Of a stretch of 47,841 bases of DNA, positions 8,889 through 19,323 are shown piece after piece (the stretch's first letter is position 1; each line of letters starts with the position of its first letter). The translations under genes were made by a program, and so were the position numbers. Source of the DNA: Aromatoleum evansii (GTDB lineage: Bacteria > Pseudomonadota > Gammaproteobacteria > Burkholderiales > Rhodocyclaceae). The stretch covers positions 1 to 47,841 of the forward strand of contig NZ_WTVK01000042.1 of the NCBI RefSeq assembly GCF_012910805.1, given 5' to 3'. A model generated the notes under the pieces. That model was not told the DNA's origin. It worked only from the letters and a program-made list of their open reading frames with translations, and searched no databases.

Positions 8889-10569
8889 AGGACACCTCCG
8901 CGTCCCGGCTCCCGCAGCGCTGGGCGCGCAGCAGGGCGTCGGTGATGTTGCCGGCGAGATTCTCGGTTCCGAGCGTTTCGCCGAACCCCGAACGTTGGAC
9001 GATGGAGGCGGGCTGCGCGTTCAGGTCGCAAAGGATCAGCTGCGTGCCGCGTTTCTCCAGGGCGCGATGGAGCGCCTGCAGCATGTCGAGGCCGGTGGTG
9101 TCGATGTTGATGACCTTCTCCATGTCGAGGATCAACGCATCGGGATGGCCGTCCTCCATCAGCATGAGGTTCTCGAGCTTGTTCGCCGCGCCGAAGAACA
9201 GGCTGCCGAATACGCGGTAGGCGAGGATGCGCGGCGTGCCGTCGGCACGCGACAGGGCCTCGACGCCGTAATAGTCTTCCAGCGCGATCCGCTCGACGCG
9301 GGTGAGGTCGGACATGCGGTAGATGAAGAACAGGCTTGCGAGCACCATGCCCAACTCGACTGCCAGCGTCAGGTCGAAAACGACGGTGACGAAGAATGTG
9401 CCGAGCAGGATGGTGCGGTACTGGCGCGAGTAGCGCGTGAGCTCCTTCCAGGCGAAGGCATGCCATTCGCCCATATTCACCGACACGATCACCACGATGG
9501 CCGACAGCGTCGCCAGCGGTATGTGGCTCGCGAGCGGGGCGAGCGCGAGTACCACGGCCAGCAGCACGAGCGCATGGATGATGCCGGCGATCGGGGTGTG
9601 CCCGCCGGAGCGGATGTTCGTCGCCGTGCGGGCAATCGCGCCGGTGGCGGCGAAGCCGCCGAAGAGCGGGGCGGCCACGTTCGCGATGCCTTGCGCCATC
9701 AGTTCCTGGTTCGGGTCGTGCCGGTCGTCGATCTGGTTGTCCGCGACGCGGGCCGACAGCAGCGACTCGATTGCTCCCAGCAGCGCGATCGTCAGCGCCG
9801 GTGCGATGAGTTTGCCCAGCGTGCCAAGCGACAGCTCGGGCAGGCCGAAGTGGGGCACCTGCTGCGGGATGCCGCCGAAGCGGCTGCCGATGGTGTCCAC
9901 CGGAAACTGGACGATTGCGTTGATCGCGGTGGCGATCAGCAGCACCGCGAGCGGTCCCGGGAGCCGCCGCATCCAGGCCACGCGCTTGGCGGTTCGGTTC
10001 CACGCGAGGAGTACGACGAGCGAGGCCACCGCCACCGCGAGCGTCGGTAGGTGGATGGTGTGGGTCGCCCCGAGGAGCGCTTCCATCTTGCCGAAGAACT
10101 CGCCCGGCATCTTGTCGATGGACAGCCCGAGGAAGTCCTTGATCTGCGAGATGAAGATCACCACCGCGATGCCGTTGGTGAAGCCGATCACCACCGACAC
10201 CGGGATGAAGCGGATCATGTTGCCGAGGCGGAACGCGCCCATGGCGAACAGCATGACCCCCGACATCATCGTGGCGATGAGCAGGTTCGAGACGCCATAG
10301 TCGACAACGATGGCGTAAATGATCGGGATGAAGGCCCCGGTCGGGCCGCCGATCTGGACCCTGGAGCCGCCGAGCGCCGAAATCAGGAAACCGGCCACTA
10401 TGGCGGTCCAGATGCCGGCGGTGGGACTCATCCCGCTGGCGATCGCGAATGCCATCGCCAGCGGCAGGGCGAGAACCCCGACGGTGATGCCTGCGGAAAG
10501 ATCCTGGGTGAAATGACCCTGCCCGTAGCCGGGCAGGGTATCAAACAGTTTGGGCCGAAAACTGATCAC
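8881..10569 (-). CDS. SulP family anion transporter with STAS domain
   Basis: Inner-membrane transporter of 562 residues. The N-terminal two thirds is a multi-span membrane domain that starts with the SulP signature ([20 protein letters not shown], then GPTGAFIPI). A C-terminal STAS domain covers about 430-550 ([20 protein letters not shown]). Family members carry sulfate, bicarbonate or dicarboxylates, usually by proton or sodium symport; the sequence alone does not decide the substrate. It is downstream of metG on the same strand (138-nt gap) and overlaps acyP at its 3' end. Confidence 0.9.
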   Translation of the reverse strand: MISFRPKLFDTLPGYGQGHFTQDLSAGITVGVLALPLAMAFAIASGMSPTAGIWTAIVAGFLISALGGSRVQIGGPTGAFIPIIYAIVVDYGVSNLLIATMMSGVMLFAMGAFRLGNMIRFIPVSVVIGFTNGIAVVIFISQIKDFLGLSIDKMPGEFFGKMEALLGATHTIHLPTLAVAVASLVVLLAWNRTAKRVAWMRRLPGPLAVLLIATAINAIVQFPVDTIGSRFGGIPQQVPHFGLPELSLGTLGKLIAPALTIALLGAIESLLSARVADNQIDDRHDPNQELMAQGIANVAAPLFGGFAATGAIARTATNIRSGGHTPIAGIIHALVLLAVVLALAPLASHIPLATLSAIVVIVSVNMGEWHAFAWKELTRYSRQYRTILLGTFFVTVVFDLTLAVELGMVLASLFFIYRMSDLTRVERIALEDYYGVEALSRADGTPRILAYRVFGSLFFGAANKLENLMLMEDGHPDALILDMEKVINIDTTGLDMLQALHRALEKRGTQLILCDLNAQPASIVQRSGFGETLGTENLAGNITDALLRAQRCGSRDAEVSYA

Positions 10570-10707
10570 GATGCCTCCTCGATTCCTCTGTGTGCCGTGG
10601 CTTACCCCTGGTGCTGCCGCCGTACCAGCATCCGGGGGCCGTGCGTTGCCACACGATCCAGCGTTTCGAGGGAGTGAGGGGCATCGGGCTGCGAGCCTGC
10701 CGTTTCC

Positions 10708-12858
10708 TTACTTGACGCGCATCCCCGCAGTCGCGCCCGCATCCGGGGACAGGATGTAGAGCCCGCCGGTCTTGCCGTCGGGATCGGACGCGGCCAGAAC
10801 CATGCCCTCGCTCATGCCGAACTTCATCTTGCGCGGCGCGAGGTTGGCGACCATCACCGTCATCCGCCCCACCAGCGAGGCCGGGTCGTAGGCCGACTTG
10901 ATGCCGGCGAACACCTGCCGCGGCTTGTCCTCGCCGATGTCGAGTTGGAGCCTGATCAGTTTGTCGGCTCCCTCCACGTGCTCGGCGGCGACGATCTTCG
11001 CGATGCGCAGGTCAACCTTCGTGAAATCGTCGATCGAGATGTGCGGCGAGGCCGTTTCGGCACTCTGGGCGGCATGCTGCTGCTTTTCCGCATGGCGCTG
11101 CTGCGACGAGGTGGCTTTCGCGTCAGGCGTCACAGTGGCGGCCGCCGGGGCGAGCGAGTCGCGGTTGGCTTCGAGCAGGGCGTCGATCTGCTTGCGCTCG
11201 ACCCGCGTCATCAGGTGGGCGTAAACGTTCACCACGTGGCCGGCCGGCAGGGGCTGCCATTCACCTTGCCACGCCAGGGGCGCAATCGCCAGGAAGGATT
11301 CGACCTTGGCGGCGAGCGCCGGAAGCACCGGTTTCAGGTACAGCGTGAGGTCGCGGAACAGTGTCAGCGCGGTGCTGCACACGACGTGCAGGTCGCCCTC
11401 GCGCCCTTCCTGCTTCGCAAGCTCCCAGGGTTTCTGCTCATTCACGTACTGGTTCGCCAGATCGGCGAGATGCATGATCTCGCGCAGCGCGCGGCCATAG
11501 TCGCGCTCCTCGTAAGCCTGCGCGATGCTGCCGGCCGCGTGGGCCGCCGAGAATGCGGCCGTCGCCGCGGCGTCGCTTACGGCAAGCCTGCCCTCGAAGC
11601 GCTTCGTGATGAAGCCTGCGCAGCGGCTGGCGATGTTCACGAACTTGCCGACGAGGTCCGAATTGACCTTCGCGATCATGTCGTCGAGGTTCAGGTCGAC
11701 GTCTTCCATCGTGCCGTTGGACTTGGTCGCGAAGTAATAGCGCAGCCATTCCGGGTTAAGGCCCTGGGTGACGTAGGAGCGTGCGGTGATGAAGGTACCG
11801 CGGCTCTTGCTCATCTTCGCGCCGTCCACGGTGAGGAAGCCGTTCACGCACAGCTGCGAGGGCGTGCGCAGGCCCGCAAACTGCAGCATCGCCGGCCAGA
11901 ACAGCGCGTGGAAGTAGAGGATGTCCTTGCCGATGAAGTGCACCATCTCCGTGCCCGCCGCTTCGGCGCGCGCGGCATCGACGAAGTCATCCACGATGAT
12001 GTCGCCGCGCTTGTCCGCGAGGTTGCGGAAGCTCGCCAGATAGCCGATCGGCGCGTCCAGCCAGACGTAGAAATACTTGCCCGGGGCACCGGGGATCTCG
12101 AAGCCGAAGTATGGGGCGTCACGCGAGATGTCCCAGTCGGACAGGGTGTTCTCGCCTTCCTGGCCTTCCTCGCCGAGCCATTCCTTCATTTTGTTTGCGG
12201 CCTCCGCCTGCAGGCGGCGGGCGCCGGCGGCGTTGGTCCCGCGCGTCCATTCGCGCAGGAAGGCGACCGCGCGCGGGTCGGACAGCCGGAAGAAGTAGTG
12301 TTCCGAAGTCCTGAGCACCGGCTTCGCGCCCGAGACGGCCGAGTACGGGTTCTTCAGCTCGGTCGGCGCATACGCCGCGCCGCACACCTCGCAGTTGTCG
12401 CCATACTGATCCGCCGCGCTGCACTTCGGGCATTCGCCCTTGATGAAGCGGTCGGGCAGGAACATCTCCTTCACCGGGTCGTAGAACTGCTCGATCGAGC
12501 GCGTATCGATCAGCTTCGCCGCCGTGAGGCGCTTGTACACTTCCTCTGCGTACGCGCGGTTCTCGGGGCTGTGCGTGCTGTGGTAGTTGTCGAATGCGAC
12601 GCCGAAGTCGGTGAAGTCGCGCAGGTGCTCGCCATGCACCCGCCCGATCAGCGCCTCGGGGGTGATCCCCTCCTTCTCCGCGCGCAACATGACGGGCGTG
12701 CCGTGCGTGTCGTCCGCGCACACGTAATGCACCGTGCTGCCCCGCATGCGCTGAAAACGCACCCAGATGTCGCCCTGGATGTAGCCGACCAGATGGCCGA
12801 GGTGGATGTCGCCGTTTGCGTAGGGCAGGGCGTTCGTGACGAGGATCTTGCGGGACAT
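10708..12858 (-). CDS. metG: methionyl-tRNA synthetase
   Basis: Charges tRNA-Met with methionine. The 716-residue protein has the HIGH-type motif HLGH near residue 19 and a zinc knuckle formed by CPKC and CEVC. The KMSKS loop (GAKMSKSRG) and a C-terminal tRNA-binding OB domain (from about residue 612, [13 protein letters not shown]) follow; the latter is the dimerising extension of the E. coli type enzyme. Between catalytic core and OB domain is a low-complexity Ala/Gln/His linker. The start [16 protein letters not shown] at 12858 fits the family; an upstream in-frame ATG at 12894 adds 12 unconserved residues. Confidence 0.97.
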   Translation of the reverse strand: MSRKILVTNALPYANGDIHLGHLVGYIQGDIWVRFQRMRGSTVHYVCADDTHGTPVMLRAEKEGITPEALIGRVHGEHLRDFTDFGVAFDNYHSTHSPENRAYAEEVYKRLTAAKLIDTRSIEQFYDPVKEMFLPDRFIKGECPKCSAADQYGDNCEVCGAAYAPTELKNPYSAVSGAKPVLRTSEHYFFRLSDPRAVAFLREWTRGTNAAGARRLQAEAANKMKEWLGEEGQEGENTLSDWDISRDAPYFGFEIPGAPGKYFYVWLDAPIGYLASFRNLADKRGDIIVDDFVDAARAEAAGTEMVHFIGKDILYFHALFWPAMLQFAGLRTPSQLCVNGFLTVDGAKMSKSRGTFITARSYVTQGLNPEWLRYYFATKSNGTMEDVDLNLDDMIAKVNSDLVGKFVNIASRCAGFITKRFEGRLAVSDAAATAAFSAAHAAGSIAQAYEERDYGRALREIMHLADLANQYVNEQKPWELAKQEGREGDLHVVCSTALTLFRDLTLYLKPVLPALAAKVESFLAIAPLAWQGEWQPLPAGHVVNVYAHLMTRVERKQIDALLEANRDSLAPAAATVTPDAKATSSQQRHAEKQQHAAQSAETASPHISIDDFTKVDLRIAKIVAAEHVEGADKLIRLQLDIGEDKPRQVFAGIKSAYDPASLVGRMTVMVANLAPRKMKFGMSEGMVLAASDPDGKTGGLYILSPDAGATAGMRVK

Positions 12859-12935
12859 GTGCGGATTCAGGAATCGAAAACGGGAGTGTAACAAACGCGC
12901 CGTGCCCTAATGAGCGGTCGGCGCACGAACCGGGG

Positions 12936-13508
12936 CTAGCGGGAAAAAGGGCGGACGATGATCTCGACGCGGCGGTTTTTCGCGCGTCCGGCTTCGGTGC
13001 CGTTGTCGGCGAACGGTTCCGTCTCGCCGCGGCCGTCGGCCTGAAGGCGCGTCAGGGCGATGCCGCGGACTCGCATGTATTCGACCACTGCCTCCGCGCG
13101 GCGGATCGAGAGCTGCATGTTGTGCAACTCGCTGCCGACGCCGTCGGTATGGCCGATGACCACGATCTCGGTCCCCGGCGTCTCGCCCAGTACGCCGGAG
13201 ATGCGGTCGAGCGTGGCACGGAGGCTGGAACGCGGTTCGATGCCGTCACGGGCGAAGGCTTCGGCCCCCGGGATCAGGATTTGCAGGTTTCCGTCGTTGC
13301 GTGTGATCACCGACATATCGCTGGCGCCCGTCAGGGCGCGCATGATCCTCGTCCGTTCCGTGCTCCAGTCGACCTTGGGCAGATTGCCCTCCGGAGCGCG
13401 GGCGGGGCGGGGCGGGGTCGAGGTCTCGCGTTGCGGATCGGACGGAGTGGCGCAAGCGGATAGCAGCGCGATCAACGCGTAAAGCGCCAATCCCTGGAAA
13501 CGGGTCAT
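12936..13508 (-). CDS. OmpA-like peptidoglycan-binding lipoprotein
   Basis: A 190-residue envelope lipoprotein. The signal sequence has a lipobox LSAC with lipidated Cys19. A proline-rich linker follows, then an OmpA/Pal/MotB C-terminal domain (VVIGHTDGVGSE, then SIRRAEAVVEYM, GRGETEP and the NRRVEI end) that binds peptidoglycan. The most likely role is anchoring the outer membrane to the cell wall. Its start faces the divergent apbC gene and its stop lies 77 nt from metG's start, on the same strand. Confidence 0.9.
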   Translation of the reverse strand: MTRFQGLALYALIALLSACATPSDPQRETSTPPRPARAPEGNLPKVDWSTERTRIMRALTGASDMSVITRNDGNLQILIPGAEAFARDGIEPRSSLRATLDRISGVLGETPGTEIVVIGHTDGVGSELHNMQLSIRRAEAVVEYMRVRGIALTRLQADGRGETEPFADNGTEAGRAKNRRVEIIVRPFSR

Positions 13509-13674
13509 GCTCGGGATGTCCTGAATGATGGCAGTCGTGCAAGGCGCGGATTTTACCCCGCCGTGCGCAGCGGAATGACCCTTTTGCGTCCGAGGGTGAG
13601 CGCCGGCGCCGCCTTCGGTATGATGCAGTTCTTATCGCCCCGCATGCGGGCCCCTGATCCCGAGGAAGCCAGTC

Positions 13675-14766
13675 ATGAGTCTCACCCCCGAGTCCGTTAC
13701 CGAAGTGCTCAAAAGTGTTGTCGATCCGAATACCGGCAAGGACCTCGTGTCGTCCCGGTGCATCCGTAACCTCCAGGCGGCTGGCGGAAGCGTGAGTTTC
13801 GAGATCGAGCTGGGTTACCCCGCCCGCACGCAGTTCGCGCTGATTCGTGACCTCGCGGTCGATGCGGTGCGCACGCTGCCGGGCGTCGAGAAGCTTGATG
13901 TCAAGGTCGGCAGCAAGATCGTCGCCCATGCCGTGCAGCAGGGCGTGAAGCTCTTGCCGGGCGTCAAGAACATCATCGCCGTGGCTTCGGGCAAGGGCGG
14001 CGTCGGTAAGAGCACCACGGCCGCCAACCTTGCCCTCGCGCTGGCGGCCGAGGGCGCGCGCGTCGGCATTCTCGATGCCGACATCTACGGCCCGTCGCAG
14101 CCCCAGATGCTGGGCATCGGCGAGCACAAGCCGCACTCGCTCGACGGCAAGACCATGGAGCCGCTGGAGGCGCACGGCCTGCAGGCGATGTCCATCGGCT
14201 TCCTCGTCGATGTCGAGACGCCTATGGTGTGGCGTGGCCCCATGGCCACCCAGGCGCTCAACCAGCTTCTCAAGGAAACGAACTGGAAGGAACTCGACTA
14301 CCTCATCATCGACATGCCCCCGGGTACCGGCGACATCCAGCTCACCCTGTCGCAAAGCGTGCCGCTCACCGGCGCGGTGATCGTCACCACGCCGCAGGAC
14401 ATCGCGCTGCTCGATGCACGCAAGGGCCTCAAGATGTTCGAGAAGGTCGGTGTGCCGATTGTCGGCGTCGTCGAGAACATGAGCGTCCACATCTGCTCCA
14501 ACTGTGGTCACGAGGAGCCGATCTTCGGTACCGGCGGCGGCGAGAAGCTCTGCGCGGATTACCACATCCCCTTCCTCGGCGCCCTTCCGCTCGACCTGCA
14601 GATCCGGCAGGAGGCCGATCGCGGCACGCCCACCGTCATTGCCGATCCCGATGGACGCATCGCCGGCATCTACCGCGAAATCGCGCGGAAAGTGGCCGTG
14701 CGCGTGGCCGAGAAGGCCAAGGACATGTCCCACAAATTCCCCAATATCGTCGTCAAGAACACCTGA
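13675..14766 (+). CDS. apbC: iron-sulfur cluster carrier protein ApbC/Mrp
   Basis: P-loop ATPase (363 residues) that binds and transfers iron-sulfur clusters in the cytosol. An N-terminal MIP18/DUF59 domain (about 1-85) is followed by the deviant Walker A ASGKGGVGKST near residue 104-114. The cluster-ligating CxxC is at Cys274 and Cys277 (HICSNCGH). GAGG precedes the ATG at a suitable distance. Many c-type cytochrome-rich and anaerobically respiring bacteria rely on such carriers, but the gene is widely conserved and no special link is implied. Confidence 0.95.
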   Translation: MSLTPESVTEVLKSVVDPNTGKDLVSSRCIRNLQAAGGSVSFEIELGYPARTQFALIRDLAVDAVRTLPGVEKLDVKVGSKIVAHAVQQGVKLLPGVKNIIAVASGKGGVGKSTTAANLALALAAEGARVGILDADIYGPSQPQMLGIGEHKPHSLDGKTMEPLEAHGLQAMSIGFLVDVETPMVWRGPMATQALNQLLKETNWKELDYLIIDMPPGTGDIQLTLSQSVPLTGAVIVTTPQDIALLDARKGLKMFEKVGVPIVGVVENMSVHICSNCGHEEPIFGTGGGEKLCADYHIPFLGALPLDLQIRQEADRGTPTVIADPDGRIAGIYREIARKVAVRVAEKAKDMSHKFPNIVVKNT

Positions 14767-14877
14767 CGCGCGGGCGCCGTCGGAATTGTCTTTTGATCCG
14801 GCGGCGCTTGCCCTAAACTACGCGGATTTTTCGCGTCCGGCCGGTGCCGGACAGGTCGCCGAGGAAAACGCGCCCCC

Positions 14878-15444
14878 ATGTCCATCAAGTCCGACAAGTG
14901 GATCCGCCGCATGGCGGAACAGCAAGGGATGATCGAGCCGTTCGCACCCGAGCTGGTGCGCCACAACGACGGCGGTAAGATCGTCTCGTACGGTACGTCG
15001 AGCTACGGTTACGACGTCCGTTGTGCCAACGAATTCAAGATCTTCACCAACATCAACTCGACGATCGTCGATCCGAAGGACTTCGACGCGCGCAACTTCG
15101 TCGATTTCGTCGGCGACGTCTGCATCATCCCGCCGAATTCCTTCGCGCTGGCCCGCACCGTCGAGTACTTCCGCATCCCGCGCAGCGTCCTGACCGTATG
15201 CCTCGGTAAGTCGACCTATGCGCGCTGCGGCATCATCGTGAACGTCACCCCGCTCGAACCCGAGTGGGAAGGCCACGTGACGCTCGAGTTCTCCAATACG
15301 ACTCCGCTGCCGGCGAAGATCTACGCCAATGAAGGCGTCGCGCAGATGCTGTTCTTCGAGTCGGATGAAGTGTGCGACACGTCCTACAAGGACCGGGGCG
15401 GCAAGTACCTCGGCCAGACCGGCGTGACGCTGCCGAAGATCTGA
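14878..15444 (+). CDS. dcd: dCTP deaminase
   Basis: Deaminates dCTP to dUTP, supplying dUMP for thymidylate synthase. The 188-residue length matches the trimeric family, and the conserved segments [21 protein letters not shown] (with the catalytic Arg region) and [18 protein letters not shown] are present. The gene follows apbC on the same strand (111 nt apart). The functionally related folA-thyA pair is 2.4 kb downstream on the other strand. Confidence 0.96.
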   Translation: MSIKSDKWIRRMAEQQGMIEPFAPELVRHNDGGKIVSYGTSSYGYDVRCANEFKIFTNINSTIVDPKDFDARNFVDFVGDVCIIPPNSFALARTVEYFRIPRSVLTVCLGKSTYARCGIIVNVTPLEPEWEGHVTLEFSNTTPLPAKIYANEGVAQMLFFESDEVCDTSYKDRGGKYLGQTGVTLPKI

Positions 15445-15486
15445 TCCACCCATCCGATCCGTCTCGCACGGAGCGATCATCGACAG

Positions 15487-15506
15487 GGGCCGTCTGACGG
15501 CCCTTT
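15487..15506 (+). terminator. rho-independent terminator after dcd
   Basis: GGGCCG and CGGCCC form a 6-bp GC stem around a short loop (tctga), followed by TTT. It separates dcd from the decarboxylase gene. Confidence 0.65.
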
Positions 15507-15587
15507 GTACTTTCCGGTAATACGGGGCCAAACCACACACGGGTATGATTCCCGTTTGCCGCAGGGCAGAAAGCTGGAGAAACTGGA

Positions 15588-17840
15588 ATGCGCTTTCACT
15601 TTCCGATCATCATCATCGACGAGGACTTCCGCTCCGAGAATGCGAGCGGGCTCGGGATTCGTGCGCTTGCGCAGGCGATCCAGGACGAAGGCATGGAAGT
15701 GCTGGGCGTCACCAGCTATGGCGACCTGACCTCGTTTGCGCAACAGCAGAGCAAGGGGTCGGGCTTCATCCTGTCGATCGACGACGAGGAGTTCTCGTCA
15801 CCGGAAGCGTCCGACAAGGCCATCGCCGACCTGCGCGCCTTCGTCGAGGAGATTCGCTTCCGCAACGCCGACATCCCGATCTTCCTCTACGGCGAAACCC
15901 GCACCAGCCGGCACATCCCCAACGACGTGCTGCGCGAGATGCACGGCTTCATCCACATGTTCGAGGACACGCCGGAGTTCATCGCGCGCTACGTCGTGCG
16001 CGAGGCCAAGAACTACCTCGAGAGCCTGCCGCCGCCGTTCTTCCGCGCCCTCGTTCACTATGCCGCCGACGGCTCCTACTCCTGGCACTGCCCCGGCCAC
16101 TCGGGCGGCGTCGCCTTCCTGAAGAGTCCGGTCGGCCACATGTTCCACCAGTTCTTCGGCGAGAACATGCTGCGCGCCGACGTCTGCAACGCGGTCGAGG
16201 AGCTCGGCCAGCTGCTCGATCACACGGGCCCCGTTGCGGCCTCCGAGCGCAACGCCGCGCGCATCTTCAACTGCGACCACCTCTACTTCGTCACCAACGG
16301 CACCTCCACCTCGAACAAGATGGTGTGGCACACCACGGTCGCGCCCGGCGACATCGTCGTCGTGGATCGCAACTGCCACAAGTCCATTCTCCACTCCATC
16401 ATCATGACCGGAGCGGTGCCGGTGTTCCTCACCCCGACGCGCAACCATTACGGCATCATCGGTCCCATCCCGATCGACGAATTCCGGATGGAGACCATCC
16501 AACGCAAGATCGAGGCCAATCCGTTCGCCCGCGAGGCCGCGAGCAAGAAGCCGCGCATCCTCACGATCACGCAGTCGACCTACGATGGCGTGGTGTACAA
16601 CGTCGAGACCATCAAGGAGATGCTCGACGGCCAGATCGACACGCTGCACTTCGACGAAGCCTGGCTGCCGCATGCCGCGTTCCACGACTTCTACGGCGAC
16701 TATCACGCCATCGGCGCCGATCGCCCGCGCTGCGAGACGTCGATGATCTTCTCGACCCAATCCACGCACAAGCTGCTGGCCGGCCTATCGCAGGCCTCGC
16801 AGATCCTCGTGCAGGATTCGCAGACCCGCAAGCTGGATCGCGACATCTTCAACGAAGCCTACCTGATGCACACTTCGACGTCGCCGCAATACGCGATCAT
16901 CGCCTCGTGCGATGTCGCGGCCGCGATGATGGAGCCCCCGGGCGGGCCTGCACTGGTCGAGGAGTCGCTGTCCGAGGCGGTCGAATTCCGCCGCGCGATG
17001 CGCAAGGTCGATGCCGAGTTCGGCGATGACGACTGGTGGTTCCAGGTGTGGGGGCCGGAGTATCTCCCGGAGGAGGGTATCGGCACGCGCGAGGACTGGA
17101 TGCTCAATGCCGGTGACCGCTGGCATGGTTTCGGCAATCTTGCCCCCGGGTTCAACATGCTCGACCCGATCAAGGCCACGATCATCACCCCGGGCCTCGA
17201 CGTCGACGGCGACTTCGACGAATCGGGCATCCCCGCCGGCATCCTGACGCGCTATCTGGCCGAGCACGGAATCATCGTCGAGAAGACCGGACTGTACTCC
17301 TTCTTCATCATGTTCACCATCGGCATCACCAAGGGCCGCTGGAACACGCTGGTGACCGAGTTGCAGCAGTTCAAGGACGACTACGACCGCAATCAGCCGC
17401 TGTGGCGCATCATGCCCGACTTCATCGCCAAGCATCCGCGCTACGAAAAGGTCGGCCTCAAGGATCTCTGCGCGCAGATCCACTCCTTCTACAAGACGCA
17501 TGACGTCGCACGCCTGACCACCGAGATGTATCTCTCGGACATGGTGCCGGCGATGAAGCCTGCCGACGCGTTCGCCAAGATGGCCCACCGCGAGATCGAG
17601 CGCGTCGCGATCGACGAGCTCGAAGGGCGCGTCACGGCAATGCTCGTCACCCCCTATCCGCCGGGTATCCCGCTGCTGATTCCGGGCGAGCGCTTCAACG
17701 CTACGATCGTGCGCTATCTGAAGTTCGCGCGCGACTTCAATGCCGCCTTCCCGGGCTTCGAGACGGACATCCACGGATTCGTGCGCGAGCAGTCCAACGG
17801 CCGCGTCGACTACTTTGTCGACTGCGTCAGGCAGGACTGA
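15588..17840 (+). CDS. PLP-dependent arginine/lysine/ornithine decarboxylase
   Basis: A large (750-residue) fold-type I decarboxylase of basic amino acids. The first ~130 residues are the receiver-like wing domain. The PLP domain has WHCPGHSGGVAF, FVTNGTSTSNKM, the DEAW motif (LHFDEAWLPHA) and the Schiff-base lysine Lys395 in STHKLLAG. The C-terminal domain follows. Length fits the inducible AdiA/LdcI/SpeF group, whose members form decamers or dodecamers; substrate choice among arginine, lysine and ornithine cannot be read with confidence. GGAG lies about 10 nt before the ATG. No antiporter gene is adjacent, which weakens an acid-resistance role and leaves polyamine or cadaverine synthesis open. 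Confidence 0.92.
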   Translation: MRFHFPIIIIDEDFRSENASGLGIRALAQAIQDEGMEVLGVTSYGDLTSFAQQQSKGSGFILSIDDEEFSSPEASDKAIADLRAFVEEIRFRNADIPIFLYGETRTSRHIPNDVLREMHGFIHMFEDTPEFIARYVVREAKNYLESLPPPFFRALVHYAADGSYSWHCPGHSGGVAFLKSPVGHMFHQFFGENMLRADVCNAVEELGQLLDHTGPVAASERNAARIFNCDHLYFVTNGTSTSNKMVWHTTVAPGDIVVVDRNCHKSILHSIIMTGAVPVFLTPTRNHYGIIGPIPIDEFRMETIQRKIEANPFAREAASKKPRILTITQSTYDGVVYNVETIKEMLDGQIDTLHFDEAWLPHAAFHDFYGDYHAIGADRPRCETSMIFSTQSTHKLLAGLSQASQILVQDSQTRKLDRDIFNEAYLMHTSTSPQYAIIASCDVAAAMMEPPGGPALVEESLSEAVEFRRAMRKVDAEFGDDDWWFQVWGPEYLPEEGIGTREDWMLNAGDRWHGFGNLAPGFNMLDPIKATIITPGLDVDGDFDESGIPAGILTRYLAEHGIIVEKTGLYSFFIMFTIGITKGRWNTLVTELQQFKDDYDRNQPLWRIMPDFIAKHPRYEKVGLKDLCAQIHSFYKTHDVARLTTEMYLSDMVPAMKPADAFAKMAHREIERVAIDELEGRVTAMLVTPYPPGIPLLIPGERFNATIVRYLKFARDFNAAFPGFETDIHGFVREQSNGRVDYFVDCVRQD

Positions 17841-17853
17841 GCAATTCGGGTCG

Positions 17854-17881
17854 GTGCCGCGGCGCGATGTCGCCGCGGCAC
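17854..17881. terminator. hairpin between convergent genes
   Basis: A perfect 11-bp inverted repeat (GTGCCGCGGCG and CGCCGCGGCAC) has a 6-nt loop. It lies between the decarboxylase and folA stops. It lacks a T-run, so it may act as a pause or mRNA-protecting structure rather than an intrinsic terminator. Confidence 0.5.
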
Positions 17882-17891
17882 TCCGGGCGGA

Positions 17892-18392
17892 TCAGGGCTT
17901 GCGCCGGTATTCGGCGAAGTCGAAGGGAAATTCGTTGTTCGCGTCCGCAGGGTGCGACTCGCGGCGGGTTTCGGTGAAGCGCGCTCGGTCGAAGTCGGGG
18001 AAAAAGGCGTCGCCATCCACCTCCGCTGCGACCTCGGTCAGCACCAGCGCATCCGCGCGTTCCAGCAGCTGGCGGTAGATCTCCGCCCCGCCGATCACGA
18101 ACACCTTCCCGCCTCCCGTGGCCGCAAGGGCGTCGTCGAGGCTGGCAAAGACCTCCGCCCCGCTGGCGGCATACGACCCGTCGCGCGTCACCACCAAGTT
18201 GCGCCGTCCGGGCAGTGGCCGGCCCAGCGATTCCCATGTCTTGCGGCCCATCAGCACCGGGTGTCCGACCGTCGTCGCCTTGAAGTGCGCGAGGTCCGCC
18301 TTAAGGCGCCAGGGCAGGGCGTTGTCGCGGCCGATCACCCCGTTGCGGGCGACCGCTGCAATCAGCACGACTTCGGTCTGTGCCGCGCTCAT
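17892..18392 (-). CDS. folA: dihydrofolate reductase
   Basis: Reduces dihydrofolate to tetrahydrofolate with NADPH. The 166-residue protein has [15 protein letters not shown] with the substrate-site residues, [15 protein letters not shown] and [11 protein letters not shown] (cofactor loop). The start MSAAQTEV at 18392 overlaps the thyA stop by 4 nt (ATGA), giving translational coupling. A longer open frame runs antisense-like through thyA to 18938 and was discarded. It regenerates the folate that ThyA oxidises. Confidence 0.96.
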   Translation of the reverse strand: MSAAQTEVVLIAAVARNGVIGRDNALPWRLKADLAHFKATTVGHPVLMGRKTWESLGRPLPGRRNLVVTRDGSYAASGAEVFASLDDALAATGGGKVFVIGGAEIYRQLLERADALVLTEVAAEVDGDAFFPDFDRARFTETRRESHPADANNEFPFDFAEYRRKP

Positions 18393-19183
18393 ACCGCCAC
18401 TTCCGCCTTGATGTGGGGGTGCGGGTCGTAGCCCTCGAGCGTGAAGTCCTCGAAGCGGAAAGCGAAAATATCCTTCACGTCCGGGTTGATCTTCATCTTC
18501 GGCAGCGGGCGCGTGTCGCGCGAAAGTTGAAGTTTCGCCTGCTCGATGTGGTTCTGGTAAAGGTGGCAGTCGCCCCCGGTCCACACGAAGTCGCCCGGCT
18601 CGAGATCGCATACCTGCGCGACCATCAGCAGCAGCAGCGCATACGACGCGATATTGAACGGCACGCCGAGGAAGATGTCGGCGCTGCGCTGATACAGCTG
18701 GCAGGACAGGCGTCCGCCTGCGACATAGAACTGGAACAGCGCGTGACACGGCGGCAGCGCCATGCCCTCGACCTCGCCCGGATTCCACGCCGAGACGATA
18801 TGGCGCCGCGAATCCGGGTTGCGCCGCAGACCGTCGATCAGTTGCGCGATCTGGTCCACCGTCCGCCCATCGGCAGTTTCCCAGCGCCGCCATTGCTTTC
18901 CATACACCGGTCCGAGCTCGCCATCCGCGTCGGCCCATTCGTCCCAGATGGAGACGCCGTTTTCCTTCAGGTAGCGGATGTTGGTGTCGCCCTGCAGGAA
19001 CCAGAGCAGCTCATGGATGATCGATCGCATGTGCAGCTTCTTCGTCGTCAGCAAGGGGAAGCCCTCGTCGAGGTTGAAGCGCATCTGCCAGCCGAACACC
19101 GACAGCGTGCCGGTGCCGGTGCGGTCCGACTTCCGGTGGCCGTGTTCGAGAACGTGCCGCATCAAGTCGAGATACTGTTTCAT
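18389..19183 (-). CDS. thyA: thymidylate synthase
   Basis: Methylates dUMP to dTMP using methylene-tetrahydrofolate. The protein has 264 residues, the same as the E. coli enzyme, with the catalytic Cys146 in [11 protein letters not shown] and the conserved [12 protein letters not shown] and SAWNP segments. It forms an overlapping pair with folA. dcd, which feeds the dUMP pool, lies nearby. Confidence 0.97.
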   Translation of the reverse strand: MKQYLDLMRHVLEHGHRKSDRTGTGTLSVFGWQMRFNLDEGFPLLTTKKLHMRSIIHELLWFLQGDTNIRYLKENGVSIWDEWADADGELGPVYGKQWRRWETADGRTVDQIAQLIDGLRRNPDSRRHIVSAWNPGEVEGMALPPCHALFQFYVAGGRLSCQLYQRSADIFLGVPFNIASYALLLLMVAQVCDLEPGDFVWTGGDCHLYQNHIEQAKLQLSRDTRPLPKMKINPDVKDIFAFRFEDFTLEGYDPHPHIKAEVAV

Positions 19184-19323
19184 GCATGAGTCCGTCGCAG
19201 AGAGAGCGCGATTCTACATCGTAGGCCCGGCGTACAAGTCATCACGAATTACCTTCGTCGGCGTGTGTTAGCCTTGTTACAAAGCCGCCCTATCCCGGCG
19301 GACACATAACTTACGGAGATTGC

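Noticed and set aside
10945-12891. Long plus-strand open frame (648 codons) across metG
   Set aside because: Antisense shadow of metG with biased Arg/Val/His composition and no domain.
18393-18938. Upstream extension of the folA frame through thyA
   Set aside because: Antisense-free but frame-shifted shadow of thyA. folA has its family start and ATGA coupling at 18392.
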